Assembly: GCF_030700285.1 (NCBI RefSeq)
Contig: NZ_JAUYZJ010000005.1
Location: 1 to 64,000 of the forward strand
Length of the DNA: 64,000 bases
Origin: Methylobacterium sp. NEAU K
GTDB lineage: Bacteria; Pseudomonadota; Alphaproteobacteria; Rhizobiales; Beijerinckiaceae
Reading direction: 5' to 3'
Position 1 is the first letter of the stretch; every line of letters begins with the position of its first letter. Of this stretch, positions 54,837-63,632 are shown in pieces. The notes beneath the pieces were generated by a model. The model ran no database searches, was not told the DNA's origin, and saw only the letters and a list, made by a program, of their open reading frames with translations. The translations under genes were made by a program, and so were the position numbers.

Positions 54837-56660
54837 GTGTCCTTTGCTGCCGCCCCGCTGCTCTCCGACCCGCCGCCGTTCCTGGGCGTGTCCGCCTCCG
54901 TGACCGGCCGGCGCTGGCAGGAGCGGTGTGCCGGCCTGGCGGTCCAGAACCACATCGCCAAAATGGTGCAGGCCCACGGGCTGCCGGAGCTGCTGGCCCG
55001 CGTGCTGGCCGGCCGAGGGGTGGCGCCGGAGGATGTTTCACGCCACTTGGCGCCGCGCCTCCGGGATCTGATGCCGGACCCCGATACGCTGCTCGACATG
55101 GATGCGGCGGTCCGCCGACTGATGCGCGCGGTGCGCCGCGGGGAGGTCGTGGCGGTCTTCGGCGACTACGACGTGGATGGTGCCGCCAGCGCGGCGATGC
55201 TTGCGGGCTATCTGCGCGAACTCGGCCTCCAGGCGCCGATCCACATCCCCGACCGGATCACCGAGGGCTACGGGCCGAATATCGCGGCGATCACCGCGCT
55301 GGCGGCGGAGGGCGCGAGCCTTCTGGTCTGCGTCGATTGCGGAACGAGCGGTCATGGCCCGCTTGAAGAGGCCGAGAAATCGGGGCTCGACGTGATCGTG
55401 CTGGATCATCACGCCGCCACCGAGGTTTTGCCCCCCGCCCGCGCGGTGGTGAACCCGAACCGCCTCGACGACCTCTCCGGCCTCGGCCACCTCTGCGCCG
55501 CCGGGGTCGTCTTCCTGACGCTCGCCGCACTCAACCGCGCCCTCCGGCGCGAGGGCTATTTCGGGGTTCATCGTCCCGAGCCGAAACTGGCCGATGCCCT
55601 CGATCTCGTGGCGCTGGCGACGGTGGCCGACGTGGTGCCGCTCACGGGCCTGAACCGCGCCTTCGTCACCCAGGGCCTGACGGTGATGCGCCACCGCGGC
55701 CGCACTGGTCTGGCGGCCCTCCTCGACGCATCCTCCCTGAATGAGCCCCCGGAAGCGTGGCACCTCGGTTTCGTGCTCGGGCCCCGCATCAATGCCGGCG
55801 GCCGGATCGGCGACTCGGCCCTGGGCGCGCGTCTGCTCACCACCGCGGACCCGGCCGAGGCCGCCCGCATCGCCGCCGATCTCGACCGGCTCAACCGGGA
55901 GCGTCAGGCGATCGAGGCGCACGCCGTGGCCGAGGCCGAGGCCGAGATGGACCGCGCCCTGACCCTCGACCCCGCCCGCGCCGTGCTGGTGACCGGGAGC
56001 GACGCGTGGCATCCAGGGATCGTCGGGCTGATCGCGGCACGCCTCAAGGAGCGGTTCAACCGCCCGGCCTTCGCCTTCGCGATCCGGCCGGACGGCAGCG
56101 CCACCGGCTCCGGTCGCTCGATCCCGGGCGCCGATCTCGGGCTCGCGGTCCGAGCCTGTGTAGCGGCCGGGCTTGCCAGCAGGGGCGGCGGGCACGCCAT
56201 GGCGGCGGGCGTCACTCTGCGGGCCGACGATATCCCGCGCTTCGAGTCGCACTTGGCGACCTTGCTCGGGACCAGCGTCGCTGTCTCGCGGGCGGCCCAT
56301 GCCCTGCTGATCGACGGCGGCCTCAGCGCTGGGGGCGCTACCGCCGAGACCGTTCGGCTGCTCCAGCGTGCAGGCCCGTTCGGGCAGGGCGCGCCGGAGC
56401 CGGTCTTCGCGCTGGGCCGGCACCGGCTCGTCGATGCGGCTGTGGTCGGGGCGAACCACGTCCGGGCGCGGCTGCGCAGCCGCGACGGGCAGGCGGTGGG
56501 CGCGATCTGCTTCCGGGCGGCGGAGCGGCCGCTCGGTGTCGCCCTGCTGAACGGTATCGGCCAGGAGATTCACGTGGCCGGCACGCTGTCCTGCGACCGC
56601 TGGCGCGGCGCCGAGCGGGCGCAGCTGCGGATTGTCGATCTGGCGCCCGCCGGACTCTGA
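54837..56660 (+). CDS. recJ: Single-strand-specific exonuclease RecJ
   Basis: 5'-3' ssDNA exonuclease in recombination and mismatch repair, 607 residues from GTG 54837 (ATG 54795 is an alternative). The DHH phosphoesterase motifs are FGDYDVDGAASAAML, VCVDCGTSGHG and VLDHHAATEVLPPA. The DHHA1 domain has GPRINAGGRIGDSALGA and ASRGGGHAMAAGVTL. The C-terminal OB fold follows. All metal-binding aspartates and histidines are present. It is convergent with the CAP-domain gene, nine bases apart. Confidence 0.94.
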   Translation: MSFAAAPLLSDPPPFLGVSASVTGRRWQERCAGLAVQNHIAKMVQAHGLPELLARVLAGRGVAPEDVSRHLAPRLRDLMPDPDTLLDMDAAVRRLMRAVRRGEVVAVFGDYDVDGAASAAMLAGYLRELGLQAPIHIPDRITEGYGPNIAAITALAAEGASLLVCVDCGTSGHGPLEEAEKSGLDVIVLDHHAATEVLPPARAVVNPNRLDDLSGLGHLCAAGVVFLTLAALNRALRREGYFGVHRPEPKLADALDLVALATVADVVPLTGLNRAFVTQGLTVMRHRGRTGLAALLDASSLNEPPEAWHLGFVLGPRINAGGRIGDSALGARLLTTADPAEAARIAADLDRLNRERQAIEAHAVAEAEAEMDRALTLDPARAVLVTGSDAWHPGIVGLIAARLKERFNRPAFAFAIRPDGSATGSGRSIPGADLGLAVRACVAAGLASRGGGHAMAAGVTLRADDIPRFESHLATLLGTSVAVSRAAHALLIDGGLSAGGATAETVRLLQRAGPFGQGAPEPVFALGRHRLVDAAVVGANHVRARLRSRDGQAVGAICFRAAERPLGVALLNGIGQEIHVAGTLSCDRWRGAERAQLRIVDLAPAGL

Positions 56661-56669
56661 CGGCGCCGC

Positions 56670-57167
56670 TCAGGCGCCGGCCATCACGAGTGCCCAGAAC
56701 CGCTTGTAACGGGTGCCTGGCGCGTCGACCCGGGCGATACCGATCCGGCGGATCTGCGGGAGCAGCATGTTCTTGTTGTGCTCGGGGCTGGCCTTCCAGC
56801 GGGCTAGCACCTGCTCCAGCGTCTCCGAGCCGGCGCTCAGATTCTCGGCAGCCCAGGATTTCGCCAGCCCCGCGGAGGCCATGCGCGACGTGAAGCTGCC
56901 GCCGATCTCGTGGCTGAGCTGGCCGTGCCGGGCGTTGTTGCCGGCCTGAAGGGCGGCGGCCTTCACCAATCCAGGATCCACTACCACCGGGCTCAAGCCA
57001 TGCTGCACGCGATAGGCCGAGATCGCCGCCGCCGCCGCGACCTCATCGAGGATCGCCGCATGCGTCGCATTCTCGACGCCGGGTTCGGGGGTGATCGAGG
57101 AGAGGCCGCCGCATCCGGTCAGGACGAGCGGCAAGACGGCGGCAAGGGCGAGGAGCGGCTTCGACAC
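56670..57167 (-). CDS. CAP/SCP-domain lipoprotein
   Basis: A 165-residue protein with a lipoprotein signal, LLALAAVLPLVLTGCGG, Cys19 being the lipid-attachment site. The CAP domain shows ISAYRVQHGL, AGNNARHGQLSHEIGGSF, SWAAENLSAGSETLEQVL and WKASPEHNKNMLLPQIRRIG, matching the family's His/Glu/Glu/His arrangement. Bacterial members are envelope proteins of unclear biochemical role. Confidence 0.88.
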   Translation of the reverse strand: MSKPLLALAAVLPLVLTGCGGLSSITPEPGVENATHAAILDEVAAAAAISAYRVQHGLSPVVVDPGLVKAAALQAGNNARHGQLSHEIGGSFTSRMASAGLAKSWAAENLSAGSETLEQVLARWKASPEHNKNMLLPQIRRIGIARVDAPGTRYKRFWALVMAGA

Positions 57168-57297
57168 GTTCGAGGTTGCTTTTTCCGACGGGGTTGCGCG
57201 CCTCCCTCCGGGGCGGTTGCGGCAAAAGCGCGGCGGCGTCTCCAGGCGAGGGATCGTTGCGTCCCCTGCGTTGCGCCGGCGCCACGGACCATTGCAG

Positions 57298-58371
57298 TCA
57301 CGCCGCCAGCGCGTCGGCCCCCAGCATGGCGGGAGCGAAGACGCGCAGCAGAGTCGGGTCGAGGTGGCCGGAACTGTCGGCCATGATCGCCAGGGCCTCG
57401 GGGGCGCTGGCGGGCTGCCGGTAGGCGCGGCGCTCGGTCAGCGCCGAGAACACGTCGCAGATCGTCACGACCCGCACCAGATCGGTGATCGCCGCGCCGC
57501 CGAGCCGGTCCGGGTAGCCGGTGCCGTCGAGGCGCTCGTGATGATGGCGGACCACCTCGATCACCTCGTCCTCGAATCCGCCCTGCGCCAGCAGCAGGTC
57601 GGCGCCGATATCAGGGTGGCGCTGCATCAGGCGCAGCTCCTCGGGATCGAGAGGGCCGGGCTTGTTCAGGATCTCGGTCGGGATGCGCGACTTGCCGATG
57701 TCGTGCAGGAGGGCGGACCGCACCAAGCGCGCCAAGTCGATCCGACCCAAGCCGATCTGCGCGCCGAAGGTGGCCGCGTGGCCGGCGACGCCGAGGGTAT
57801 GCTGGTAGACGCCGAAATCGTGACGCCAGACTTCGGCGAGCCAGGCCGTGATGCCGGCCTCAGAGATCGCAGTGAGGACCAGATCGGTTCCACGCTCGAC
57901 ATCGCCGCGCTGGAGTCCCGCGCCGAGCGCGGCGCTGTCAAACAGTTCCGCGACGATCGCGGTCGCGTCCGAGACGCGCCCTGTAAGCCGCCGCTGCCGC
58001 GCTTCGGCTGAGCGCGTCGCCGTCTCGATCATCGCGAAGACGTTCGCCAGTACCAGCTGGCGCGGCGCCGCAGCCGGTAGCTGCCGCAGGTGGGCGGCGG
58101 CGGTCGCAGGCTCGCCCCGCACGAGGACCAAGCGTGGCACCGGCGGACCCCGATGGGCAAGCGCCGGTTCCAAAGCGGCCGCTTGCGCGGGCGGGAGGTC
58201 CAGGATCACGAGGTGCGGGCGCGTCCGTGGAAGGGCTGCGCCGGCGGGAATCGCGTGGCAATCCATGACCAACGCGATCGCACGCTCCAGGGCCGCCCGC
58301 TCGAAGGGGCGATCCGAGATCAGCAGGACGAACGGACCGTCCGAGGCGCGCGATCGGGAGCCGAGGGCCAA
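57298..58371 (-). CDS. HD-GYP domain phosphodiesterase
   Basis: A 357-residue protein with a degenerate receiver-like N terminus (about 10-120: FVLLISDRPFERAALERAIA, without a clear phospho-aspartate). An HD-GYP domain with intact residues follows: LLHDIGKSRIP, HPDIGADLL and HHERLDGTGYPDRLGG, then VTICDVFSALTERRAYR. HD-GYP enzymes hydrolyse cyclic di-GMP. The start is TTG 58371, supported by GAGGGAG eight bases upstream; no ATG or GTG exists in frame before it. Confidence 0.85.
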   Translation of the reverse strand: MALGSRSRASDGPFVLLISDRPFERAALERAIALVMDCHAIPAGAALPRTRPHLVILDLPPAQAAALEPALAHRGPPVPRLVLVRGEPATAAAHLRQLPAAAPRQLVLANVFAMIETATRSAEARQRRLTGRVSDATAIVAELFDSAALGAGLQRGDVERGTDLVLTAISEAGITAWLAEVWRHDFGVYQHTLGVAGHAATFGAQIGLGRIDLARLVRSALLHDIGKSRIPTEILNKPGPLDPEELRLMQRHPDIGADLLLAQGGFEDEVIEVVRHHHERLDGTGYPDRLGGAAITDLVRVVTICDVFSALTERRAYRQPASAPEALAIMADSSGHLDPTLLRVFAPAMLGADALAA

Positions 58372-58485
58372 CGCGGATGCTCCCTCGCCCGCATGGTCAA
58401 CGATTCGTTGACGCTAGCGGATAGTTTTGAGGAAAGCGTTAACCCTACGCACTATGCCGGCGTATGGACGCCGGAAAACGGGACC

Positions 58486-58638
58486 TCAGGCGAGGCTGAC
58501 GGCGCCGTCCTCGCGGGCCGGCTTCGCCGACGGGCGGCCCGACTGGGTCGCCGGGCTCAGGACATCGGCGAGCTTGACGGTGAGAAGGGCCTGGCACGCC
58601 GCGAGGGCGACGAAAACGACGAGGAAGCTGGCGATCAT
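58486..58638 (-). CDS. Small membrane peptide, 50 aa
   Basis: From ATG 58638, after AGGGG, it encodes 50 residues: MIASFLVVFVALAACQALL as one membrane helix or signal, then a polar Pro/Ala/Ser tail. No family recognised. It lies about 100 bases upstream of the HD-GYP start in the same orientation. Support is limited to frame, helix and ribosome site. Confidence 0.4.
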   Translation of the reverse strand: MIASFLVVFVALAACQALLTVKLADVLSPATQSGRPSAKPAREDGAVSLA

Positions 58639-59194
58639 CGAAGTACCCCTGGCGGCGGTGCGCGACGCGTATGTTGCAACGCAGAAATCCCATATCGCCG
58701 CGCAAACTGGTATGCCAGATACCGAATGCCATTCATGCTTGAGGCGCATGGCCGGAGATCAAGACCGCTCAAAACAGTGATCTGACCGAGGTGTCATGCA
58801 TTTAGAAGAGAGTTGCGGTTGATTTACCGGATGCTGCAGATAGTGAGCATCAATGTCGCACTGCGTCCGTAAAAGCTGATCCGCGTGACGCGAGCTCGAT
58901 TTATCGGACAAATCGAGGGCGTCGGCTCGGGCGTCGGCTACGCTCGTCCTGTCGGTCCTCAGCCTGAAGCTGGAGGTCCATAAGCCTGCAGAGCGCACAT
59001 GCTCGCGGCCGGACGAAAGGCATGGATCGTGGCGGCTCGACGTGCCCAGGACAATTCTCGGTATCGCGGGAGCCGAACGGCTATCGACGGTGTAGGAGCC
59101 GGAAGGCGTCGGTCCGCAGCCGCTTCGATGATCCTCAACGTGCTGACGGGCGCCGAGGACTGGTTCCGGTGATCCGGGATCTCGGGAAGTGCCG
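58639..59194. other. Long non-coding gap, nothing recognised
   Basis: About 555 bases between the small peptide and the GntR regulator gene. Locally less GC-rich around 58650-58900. Open frames on both strands (the longest 58759-59379, minus) have no motif and irregular composition. A short palindrome GGTAT-GCCAG-ATACC lies at 58709-58723. Could be a decayed gene, but I cannot identify one. Confidence 0.35.
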
Positions 59195-59887
59195 TCAGTC
59201 CAGATAGTCGCCGTAGGTGTCGACGTGGCGGGCCAGACCGAGGCCGTGCTCCCGCACCAAGCGTTCCGCCAAGTCGGCGTCGCGTGCCTCAAGGGCAGCG
59301 ATAATTGCCACGTGCTCGCGGATCGACCGCTCCGCCCGGTCGCCCTGGCGCAGGGCCGTGCTGCGGATACCGCGGACATGCATCAGCAGATTGCTCGTCA
59401 ACTCCGCGATCGCCTCGCAATGGCCGAGGGCGATGATCCGCTGATGGAAGCGGATGTTGGCGTCCGAGTACTCGTCGATGTGCTCGGCCGGCTGTCCCTC
59501 GTAGAATTCCGGAAACGACTCGTGCAGGGCGCGCAGCTGCGCATCCGTGGCGCGGGTGCAGGCGAGACGAGCCGCCATGCTCTCCAGCGCCGTCCAGGCG
59601 TGGATCATGCCGACGATCTCGCGCTTGTTCTTCTTGATGACAAAGACGCCCCGGCGCGCCTCGGAGCGGACAAACCCCTCCTGCTCGAGCACGGTGAGCG
59701 CCTCGCGCACGGGCGTGCGGCTGACACCGAGATCCTGCGACAGCTTCCGCTCGTCGAGCCGCACCTCGTCGGGCCGGCCATAGATATCCATGTTGGTGAT
59801 GGCAGACTTGAGCGCCTCATAGGCCAGGGTCCGTAGACTGGAGCTGGCGACGATCGGCTTTACGCTCAACGGCTCGGAGTTCGACAT
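59195..59887 (-). CDS. GntR-family (FadR/VanR subgroup) transcriptional regulator
   Basis: A 230-residue repressor-type protein. The winged helix spans about 15-85, with LDERKLSQDLGVSRTPVREAL followed by LEQEGFV, then RRGVFVIKKN. An all-helical FCD-type ligand domain follows, with HQRIIALGHCEAIAELTSNL and a C-terminal HVAIIAALEARDADLAERLV; its Asp/His residues usually bind a metal and carboxylate effector. ATG 59887 is chosen over the GTG at 59911. Divergent from oxlT, so it probably controls the oxalate genes. Confidence 0.86.
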   Translation of the reverse strand: MSNSEPLSVKPIVASSSLRTLAYEALKSAITNMDIYGRPDEVRLDERKLSQDLGVSRTPVREALTVLEQEGFVRSEARRGVFVIKKNKREIVGMIHAWTALESMAARLACTRATDAQLRALHESFPEFYEGQPAEHIDEYSDANIRFHQRIIALGHCEAIAELTSNLLMHVRGIRSTALRQGDRAERSIREHVAIIAALEARDADLAERLVREHGLGLARHVDTYGDYLD

Positions 59888-59921
59888 GCCTCGTCCAGTC
59901 GGCTCATGCACATGATTTCTC

Positions 59922-59941
59922 GCACGACTTTTCTCGTGCGC
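59922..59941. promoter_or_regulatory. Inverted repeat upstream of the GntR gene, possible operator
   Basis: CGCACGA-N6-TCGTGCG (59922-59941) is a perfect seven-base dyad about 35 bases before the regulator's start. It could be an autoregulatory operator or a hairpin in the leader. Confidence 0.45.
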
Positions 59942-60367
59942 TCATAAAACGGACTAACCCAAACCTTTTCCCGATCCTAGTCGATTGCGGACCAACCCCA
60001 CAGACCTGTGGCCACGCTCACGATCACGTGCTGATCCGCAAGGCACGGCAAACCCGAACGCAAATCCTGGAGCTTTGGGCTACGTCTGAGTGGAAGACTT
60101 AATCCAGTCTGATAAACATGAATTTTTATGCAGCATCCGTTGACAGGGCGACCGGCCATCAGCACTCTACTGCTGGCATACCGTCGACCACATCGGACGG
60201 GGCGCGGCATTCATGGGGGCTGATCGGCCCCCAACACTTTGTTTGTCTGGCGCCCAAGAATTTTTCAACGCACGCCGGCTGCTTTGTTCTGCCAAGTGCG
60301 ACGGGGTGAGGGCATAGGAACGGCCCGGAATTGGACGCCAACAATAAACTTCGACAGGAGGGAACAT
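59942..60367. other. Divergent control region and long oxlT leader
   Basis: No gene fits in these 426 bases; the composition is locally AT-richer than the window. A perfect -35 box TTGACA lies at 60140-60145 with a weak -10 (CACTCT, 60163-60168) 17 bases on, pointing rightwards. A short dyad CAGCA-N6-TGCTG overlaps the putative -10. This would give a leader of roughly 190 bases ahead of oxlT. Confidence 0.4.
60214..60233 (+). terminator. Hairpin in the oxlT leader, possible attenuator
   Basis: TGGGGGC-TGATCG-GCCCCCA (60214-60233) is a seven-base perfect stem followed by ACACTTTGTTTG, a broken T-rich tail. It lies between the candidate promoter and the oxlT start with no gene in between, so attenuation is conceivable. 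Confidence 0.4.
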
Positions 60368-61645
60368 ATGTCCGAGATCCGCGAGCAGGTCGGTGCAGGC
60401 CGGTGGCTGCAGCTCGCGTTCGGCGTGGTCTGCATGTGCATGATTGCCAACATGCAGTACGGCTGGACCTTCTTTGTGAACCCGATGCAGGAGCGCCACG
60501 GCTGGGACCGGGCGGCGATCCAAGTCGCCTTCACGCTGTTCGTGGTCACCGAGACGTGGCTGGTGCCGATCGAGGGCTGGTTCGTCGATAAGTACGGCCC
60601 GCGGATCGTCACCCTGATCGGCGGCCTGCTCTGCGCCATTGCCTGGGTGATGAACTCCTATGCCGATTCGCTGACCATGTTGTACGTCGCCGCCGCGATC
60701 GGAGGCACCGGTGCCGGTGCAGTCTACGGGACCTGCGTGGGCAATTCCTTGAAATGGTTTCCGGATCGCCGCGGGCTCGCCGCCGGCATCACCGCAATGG
60801 GCTTTGGTGCCGGCTCGGCACTCACCGTCGTGCCGATCCAGGCGATGATCAAGGCGCAGGGCTACGAAGCGGCGTTCTTCTACTTCGGCATCGGTCAGGG
60901 CGCGATCGTGATGCTGGTCGCCCTCTTCCTCCGGGCGCCGGCCAAGGGACAGGTCCCGGAGGTCGCCCGGGTCAGTCAGTCGAAGCGCGACTTTGCACCG
61001 TCCGAGATGGTGCGCACGCCGATCTTCTGGGTGATGTACGCGATGTTCGTTATGATGGCCGCCGGCGGCCTGATGGCGACCGCGCAGCTCGGCCCGATCG
61101 CCAAGGACTTCAAGATCGCAGACGTGCCGGTCTCCCTCCTCGGGATCACCCTGCCGGCCCTGACCTTCGCGGCGACGCTCGACCGCGTGCTCAACGGCGT
61201 GACGCGGCCGTTCTTCGGCTGGGTCTCCGACCATATCGGCCGCGAGAACACGATGTTCATCTCCTTCGCGATCGAGGGACTCGGCATCTACGCGCTAAGC
61301 CAGCTCGGCGAGAATCCGGTGGCCTTCGTGCTGCTCACGGGTCTGGTGTTCTTCGCCTGGGGCGAGATCTACTCGCTGTTCCCCGCCACTTGCGGAGACA
61401 CCTTCGGCTCGAAATATGCCGCGACCAATGCCGGCTTGCTCTACACCGCGAAGGGGACGGCGGCCCTGATCGTGCCCTACACCAGCGTGCTCACGAGCAT
61501 GACGGGGAGCTGGCACGCGGTGTTCCTGGCGGCGGCCGGGCTGAACATTCTGGCGGCGTTCCTGGCCCTGTTCGTGCTCAAGCCGATGCGCGCAGCCTAC
61601 ACGAAGGGAACCCGAGCGAAGCTTGCGCCGGTGCTGGTGCCGTAG
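60368..61645 (+). CDS. oxlT: OxlT-like oxalate/formate antiporter (MFS)
   Basis: Twelve-helix major-facilitator carrier, 425 residues from ATG 60368 after GGAGG. It starts with a short cytoplasmic tail and helix LAFGVVCMCMIANMQYGWTF, then WFVDKYGPRIVTLIGGLL (the loop 2-3 motif). It holds Arg280 in NGVTRPFFGWVSDHIGRE and Lys362 in YTAKGTAALIVPYT. Arg272 and Lys355 of Oxalobacter OxlT are the substrate-binding charges; the pair here has almost the same spacing (82 against 83). This supports oxalate or another dicarboxylate as substrate, although MFS relatives differ. Confidence 0.8.
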   Translation: MSEIREQVGAGRWLQLAFGVVCMCMIANMQYGWTFFVNPMQERHGWDRAAIQVAFTLFVVTETWLVPIEGWFVDKYGPRIVTLIGGLLCAIAWVMNSYADSLTMLYVAAAIGGTGAGAVYGTCVGNSLKWFPDRRGLAAGITAMGFGAGSALTVVPIQAMIKAQGYEAAFFYFGIGQGAIVMLVALFLRAPAKGQVPEVARVSQSKRDFAPSEMVRTPIFWVMYAMFVMMAAGGLMATAQLGPIAKDFKIADVPVSLLGITLPALTFAATLDRVLNGVTRPFFGWVSDHIGRENTMFISFAIEGLGIYALSQLGENPVAFVLLTGLVFFAWGEIYSLFPATCGDTFGSKYAATNAGLLYTAKGTAALIVPYTSVLTSMTGSWHAVFLAAAGLNILAAFLALFVLKPMRAAYTKGTRAKLAPVLVP

Positions 61646-61688
61646 CGCCGGCGCGAGCGAGCGCGCGACAGAAGCGGCTCCAGCAGCG

Positions 61689-61718
61689 GGCCCGGCGCCG
61701 GCTTTACGGCGCCGGGCC
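61689..61718 (+). terminator. Terminator hairpin after oxlT
   Basis: GGCCCGGCGCC (61689-61699) and GGCGCCGGGCC (61708-61718) pair perfectly over 11 bases with an eight-base loop, 43 bases after the oxlT stop. Confidence 0.65.
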
Positions 61719-61806
61719 TTCACGCGTACCCCGGAATCGAGACGCGTATTCCGGCGAACGGCCTCCGCCCGGCCGGAACGCGCGCGGGGCCATCCGGGGA
61801 TCGAAC

Positions 61807-62463
61807 ATGGATACGGGCGAGCGGACGGCGCGGGAGCGCGTGGTGGCAGTGGCGCGAGACCTCGACGCGCAGGGTTTGAACCGCGGCACCTCGGGCAATG
61901 TTTCAATGCGCTTCCGCGACGGCTTGCTGATCACGCCCTCGGGACTGCCCACGGCGCGCATGGGCCCGGACGACATCGTTCCGCTCGCGTTCGACGGCAC
62001 GCACCCACCGGGGCTCAAGCCTTCCTCGGAGTGGCGCTTTCATCGGGATATCCTGGCGGCGCGCCCCGAGTTCGACGGCGTCGTCCACGCCCATCCGGTC
62101 CACTGCACCGCCTTCGCCATGTGCGGGCGGGAGATCCCGGCGGTGCACTACATGATCGCGGCGTTCGGTGGCCCGCACGTGCGTTGCGCGCCCTACGCGC
62201 CCTACGGCACCGAGGAACTCTCGGACCTCGCGCTCGTCGCTCTGGCGGATCGGAGGGCGTGCCTTCTCGCCAATCACGGCATGATCGCTGCCGCCGAGAG
62301 CCTGGAGAAGGCGCTCTGGCTAGCCGTCGAACTGGAGACGCTGTGCTGGCAATACGCCCTCGCGCTCCAGGTCGGCGCCCCGCTGATCCTATCGGATGAC
62401 GAGATCGCCTCGACCGTCGAGCGATTTCGCGGCTACGGCCTCAACGCCGCCGACCGGAACTGA
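61807..62463 (+). CDS. Class II aldolase/adducin family protein (FucA-like)
   Basis: Cytosolic zinc enzyme of 218 residues, of the fuculose/ribulose-phosphate aldolase-epimerase group. It has LNRGTSGNVSMRF (phosphate loop), ITPSGLPTARM, SSEWRFHRDIL (catalytic glutamate), VVHAHPVHCTAFA (two zinc histidines) and LLANHGMIAAAES (third histidine). The substrate cannot be deduced. It follows oxlT after a terminator hairpin and is convergent with the formyl hydrolase/transferase gene. Confidence 0.85.
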   Translation: MDTGERTARERVVAVARDLDAQGLNRGTSGNVSMRFRDGLLITPSGLPTARMGPDDIVPLAFDGTHPPGLKPSSEWRFHRDILAARPEFDGVVHAHPVHCTAFAMCGREIPAVHYMIAAFGGPHVRCAPYAPYGTEELSDLALVALADRRACLLANHGMIAAAESLEKALWLAVELETLCWQYALALQVGAPLILSDDEIASTVERFRGYGLNAADRN

Positions 62464-62535
62464 ACCGGGGGCGGCCGGCGGTTATCGAGCCGGCGAACGC
62501 ACCTGCCGCGGGTAGGGAGGAGCGTCCGCCTCGGC

Positions 62536-63468
62536 TCAGCGGCCGAGGATCTGCCCGACCGCCAGGGCTCCGGAGGCGGCGAACTCGGCGGCAGCGATCT
62601 TCTTTCCATCCTCCGGCTTGACCTTTCGGATCTCGATCCGGCCGCCCTGCGCGCAGACGCTGAATCCGTCCTCGTCGACCGCGATCACTTCGCCGGGCTT
62701 GCCCTTCACGTCGGAGAGGCGGCGGACCGGATGCAGCCGCGCATCGAAGATCTGAATCTTCTTGCCATCCAGGGTCGTCCAGGCGCCGGGCGCCGGGTTC
62801 GCCGCGCGGATGAGGTTGTAGATCTGCTCAGCATGCGCCGACCAGCGGATCTCGGCCTCCGCGGCCCGGAACCAGCCCTCGTAGCTCGCCGCGTCCTCGT
62901 CCTGATCGATCTCGATATGCTGCCCCGCCACCACGAGGTCGGCCGCCTCCAGCATCGCGTCCACGCCCAATGGGAACAGGCTGCCGAAGTAGACGTCGCC
63001 GAGCGTCGCATCCCCGCCGATCTCGCAGGTCTTCTGGAGGATCACCGGACCCTCATCGAGCCCGTCGGTCGGGCGGAAGATCGTCAAGCCGGTCTGGAGG
63101 TCGCCCTTTGCGATCGGCCAGTTGATCGAGGACGGGCCGCGATACCGGGGCAGCAGGCTCGGATGATACTGGATCGTCCCGTGCTTCGGGATGTTGACGA
63201 AACTCTGCGGAGCGAACTGCAGCACGTAGGCCATGATGCCGATATCGGCCTCCAGGCCGCGCATCGCCGCGTCGGCCTCCGGGCTCTTCAGGCTCGGGAA
63301 CTGGAAGACCGGGAGCCCCTTCTCCTGCGCCGCGATCCTCAGCACGTCCGGCTTCGCGCCCGGCTTCTCGGGTGCGCAGAAGACGCCAGCCACGCTGTCG
63401 CCGCGCTTGAGGAACGCCTCCAGGACGGCCTTGCCGAAATCCTGCTGACCGATGAAGGCGATGCGCAT
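62536..63468 (-). CDS. Stand-alone 10-formyl-THF hydrolase/formyltransferase domain (ALDH1L1 N-domain-like)
   Basis: A 310-residue formyltransferase-fold protein: MRIAFIGQQDFGKAVLEAFL, then YHPSLLPRYRGPSSINWPIA, TDGLDEGPVILQ and SYEGWFRAAEAEIRWS, PGAWTTLDGKK. Segment by segment this recalls the N-terminal hydrolase domain of 10-formyltetrahydrofolate dehydrogenase more than methionyl-tRNA formyltransferase. Ile-Gln-Tyr-His replaces the usual Ile-Asn-x-His, and His102/Asp138 have the same 36-residue spacing as His106/Asp142 of the mammalian enzyme (recalled). The aldehyde dehydrogenase half is absent. It lies downstream of the formyl-CoA transferase gene on the same strand, suggesting handling of a formyl group. 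Confidence 0.75.
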   Translation of the reverse strand: MRIAFIGQQDFGKAVLEAFLKRGDSVAGVFCAPEKPGAKPDVLRIAAQEKGLPVFQFPSLKSPEADAAMRGLEADIGIMAYVLQFAPQSFVNIPKHGTIQYHPSLLPRYRGPSSINWPIAKGDLQTGLTIFRPTDGLDEGPVILQKTCEIGGDATLGDVYFGSLFPLGVDAMLEAADLVVAGQHIEIDQDEDAASYEGWFRAAEAEIRWSAHAEQIYNLIRAANPAPGAWTTLDGKKIQIFDARLHPVRRLSDVKGKPGEVIAVDEDGFSVCAQGGRIEIRKVKPEDGKKIAAAEFAASGALAVGQILGR

Positions 63469-63632
63469 GCAAATCTCCGAGGTCGTCCGGCCCGTCGCGG
63501 GGCGGGACGAGAAACGTTCACGAGGTCAGGTTGAGCCTCGCGCGGCCGGGTTGGACGCTCGATCGTGCGCCGGACCTATGTAGCCCGAAGCCGGCGACCC
63601 ACGGCGTATCGGCCGAGATCGCCGGCCGCGTC

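Noticed and set aside
58759-59379. 206-aa minus-strand frame in the gap before the GntR gene
   Set aside because: Overlaps the GntR coding end in another frame, composition irregular, no ribosome site or motif.
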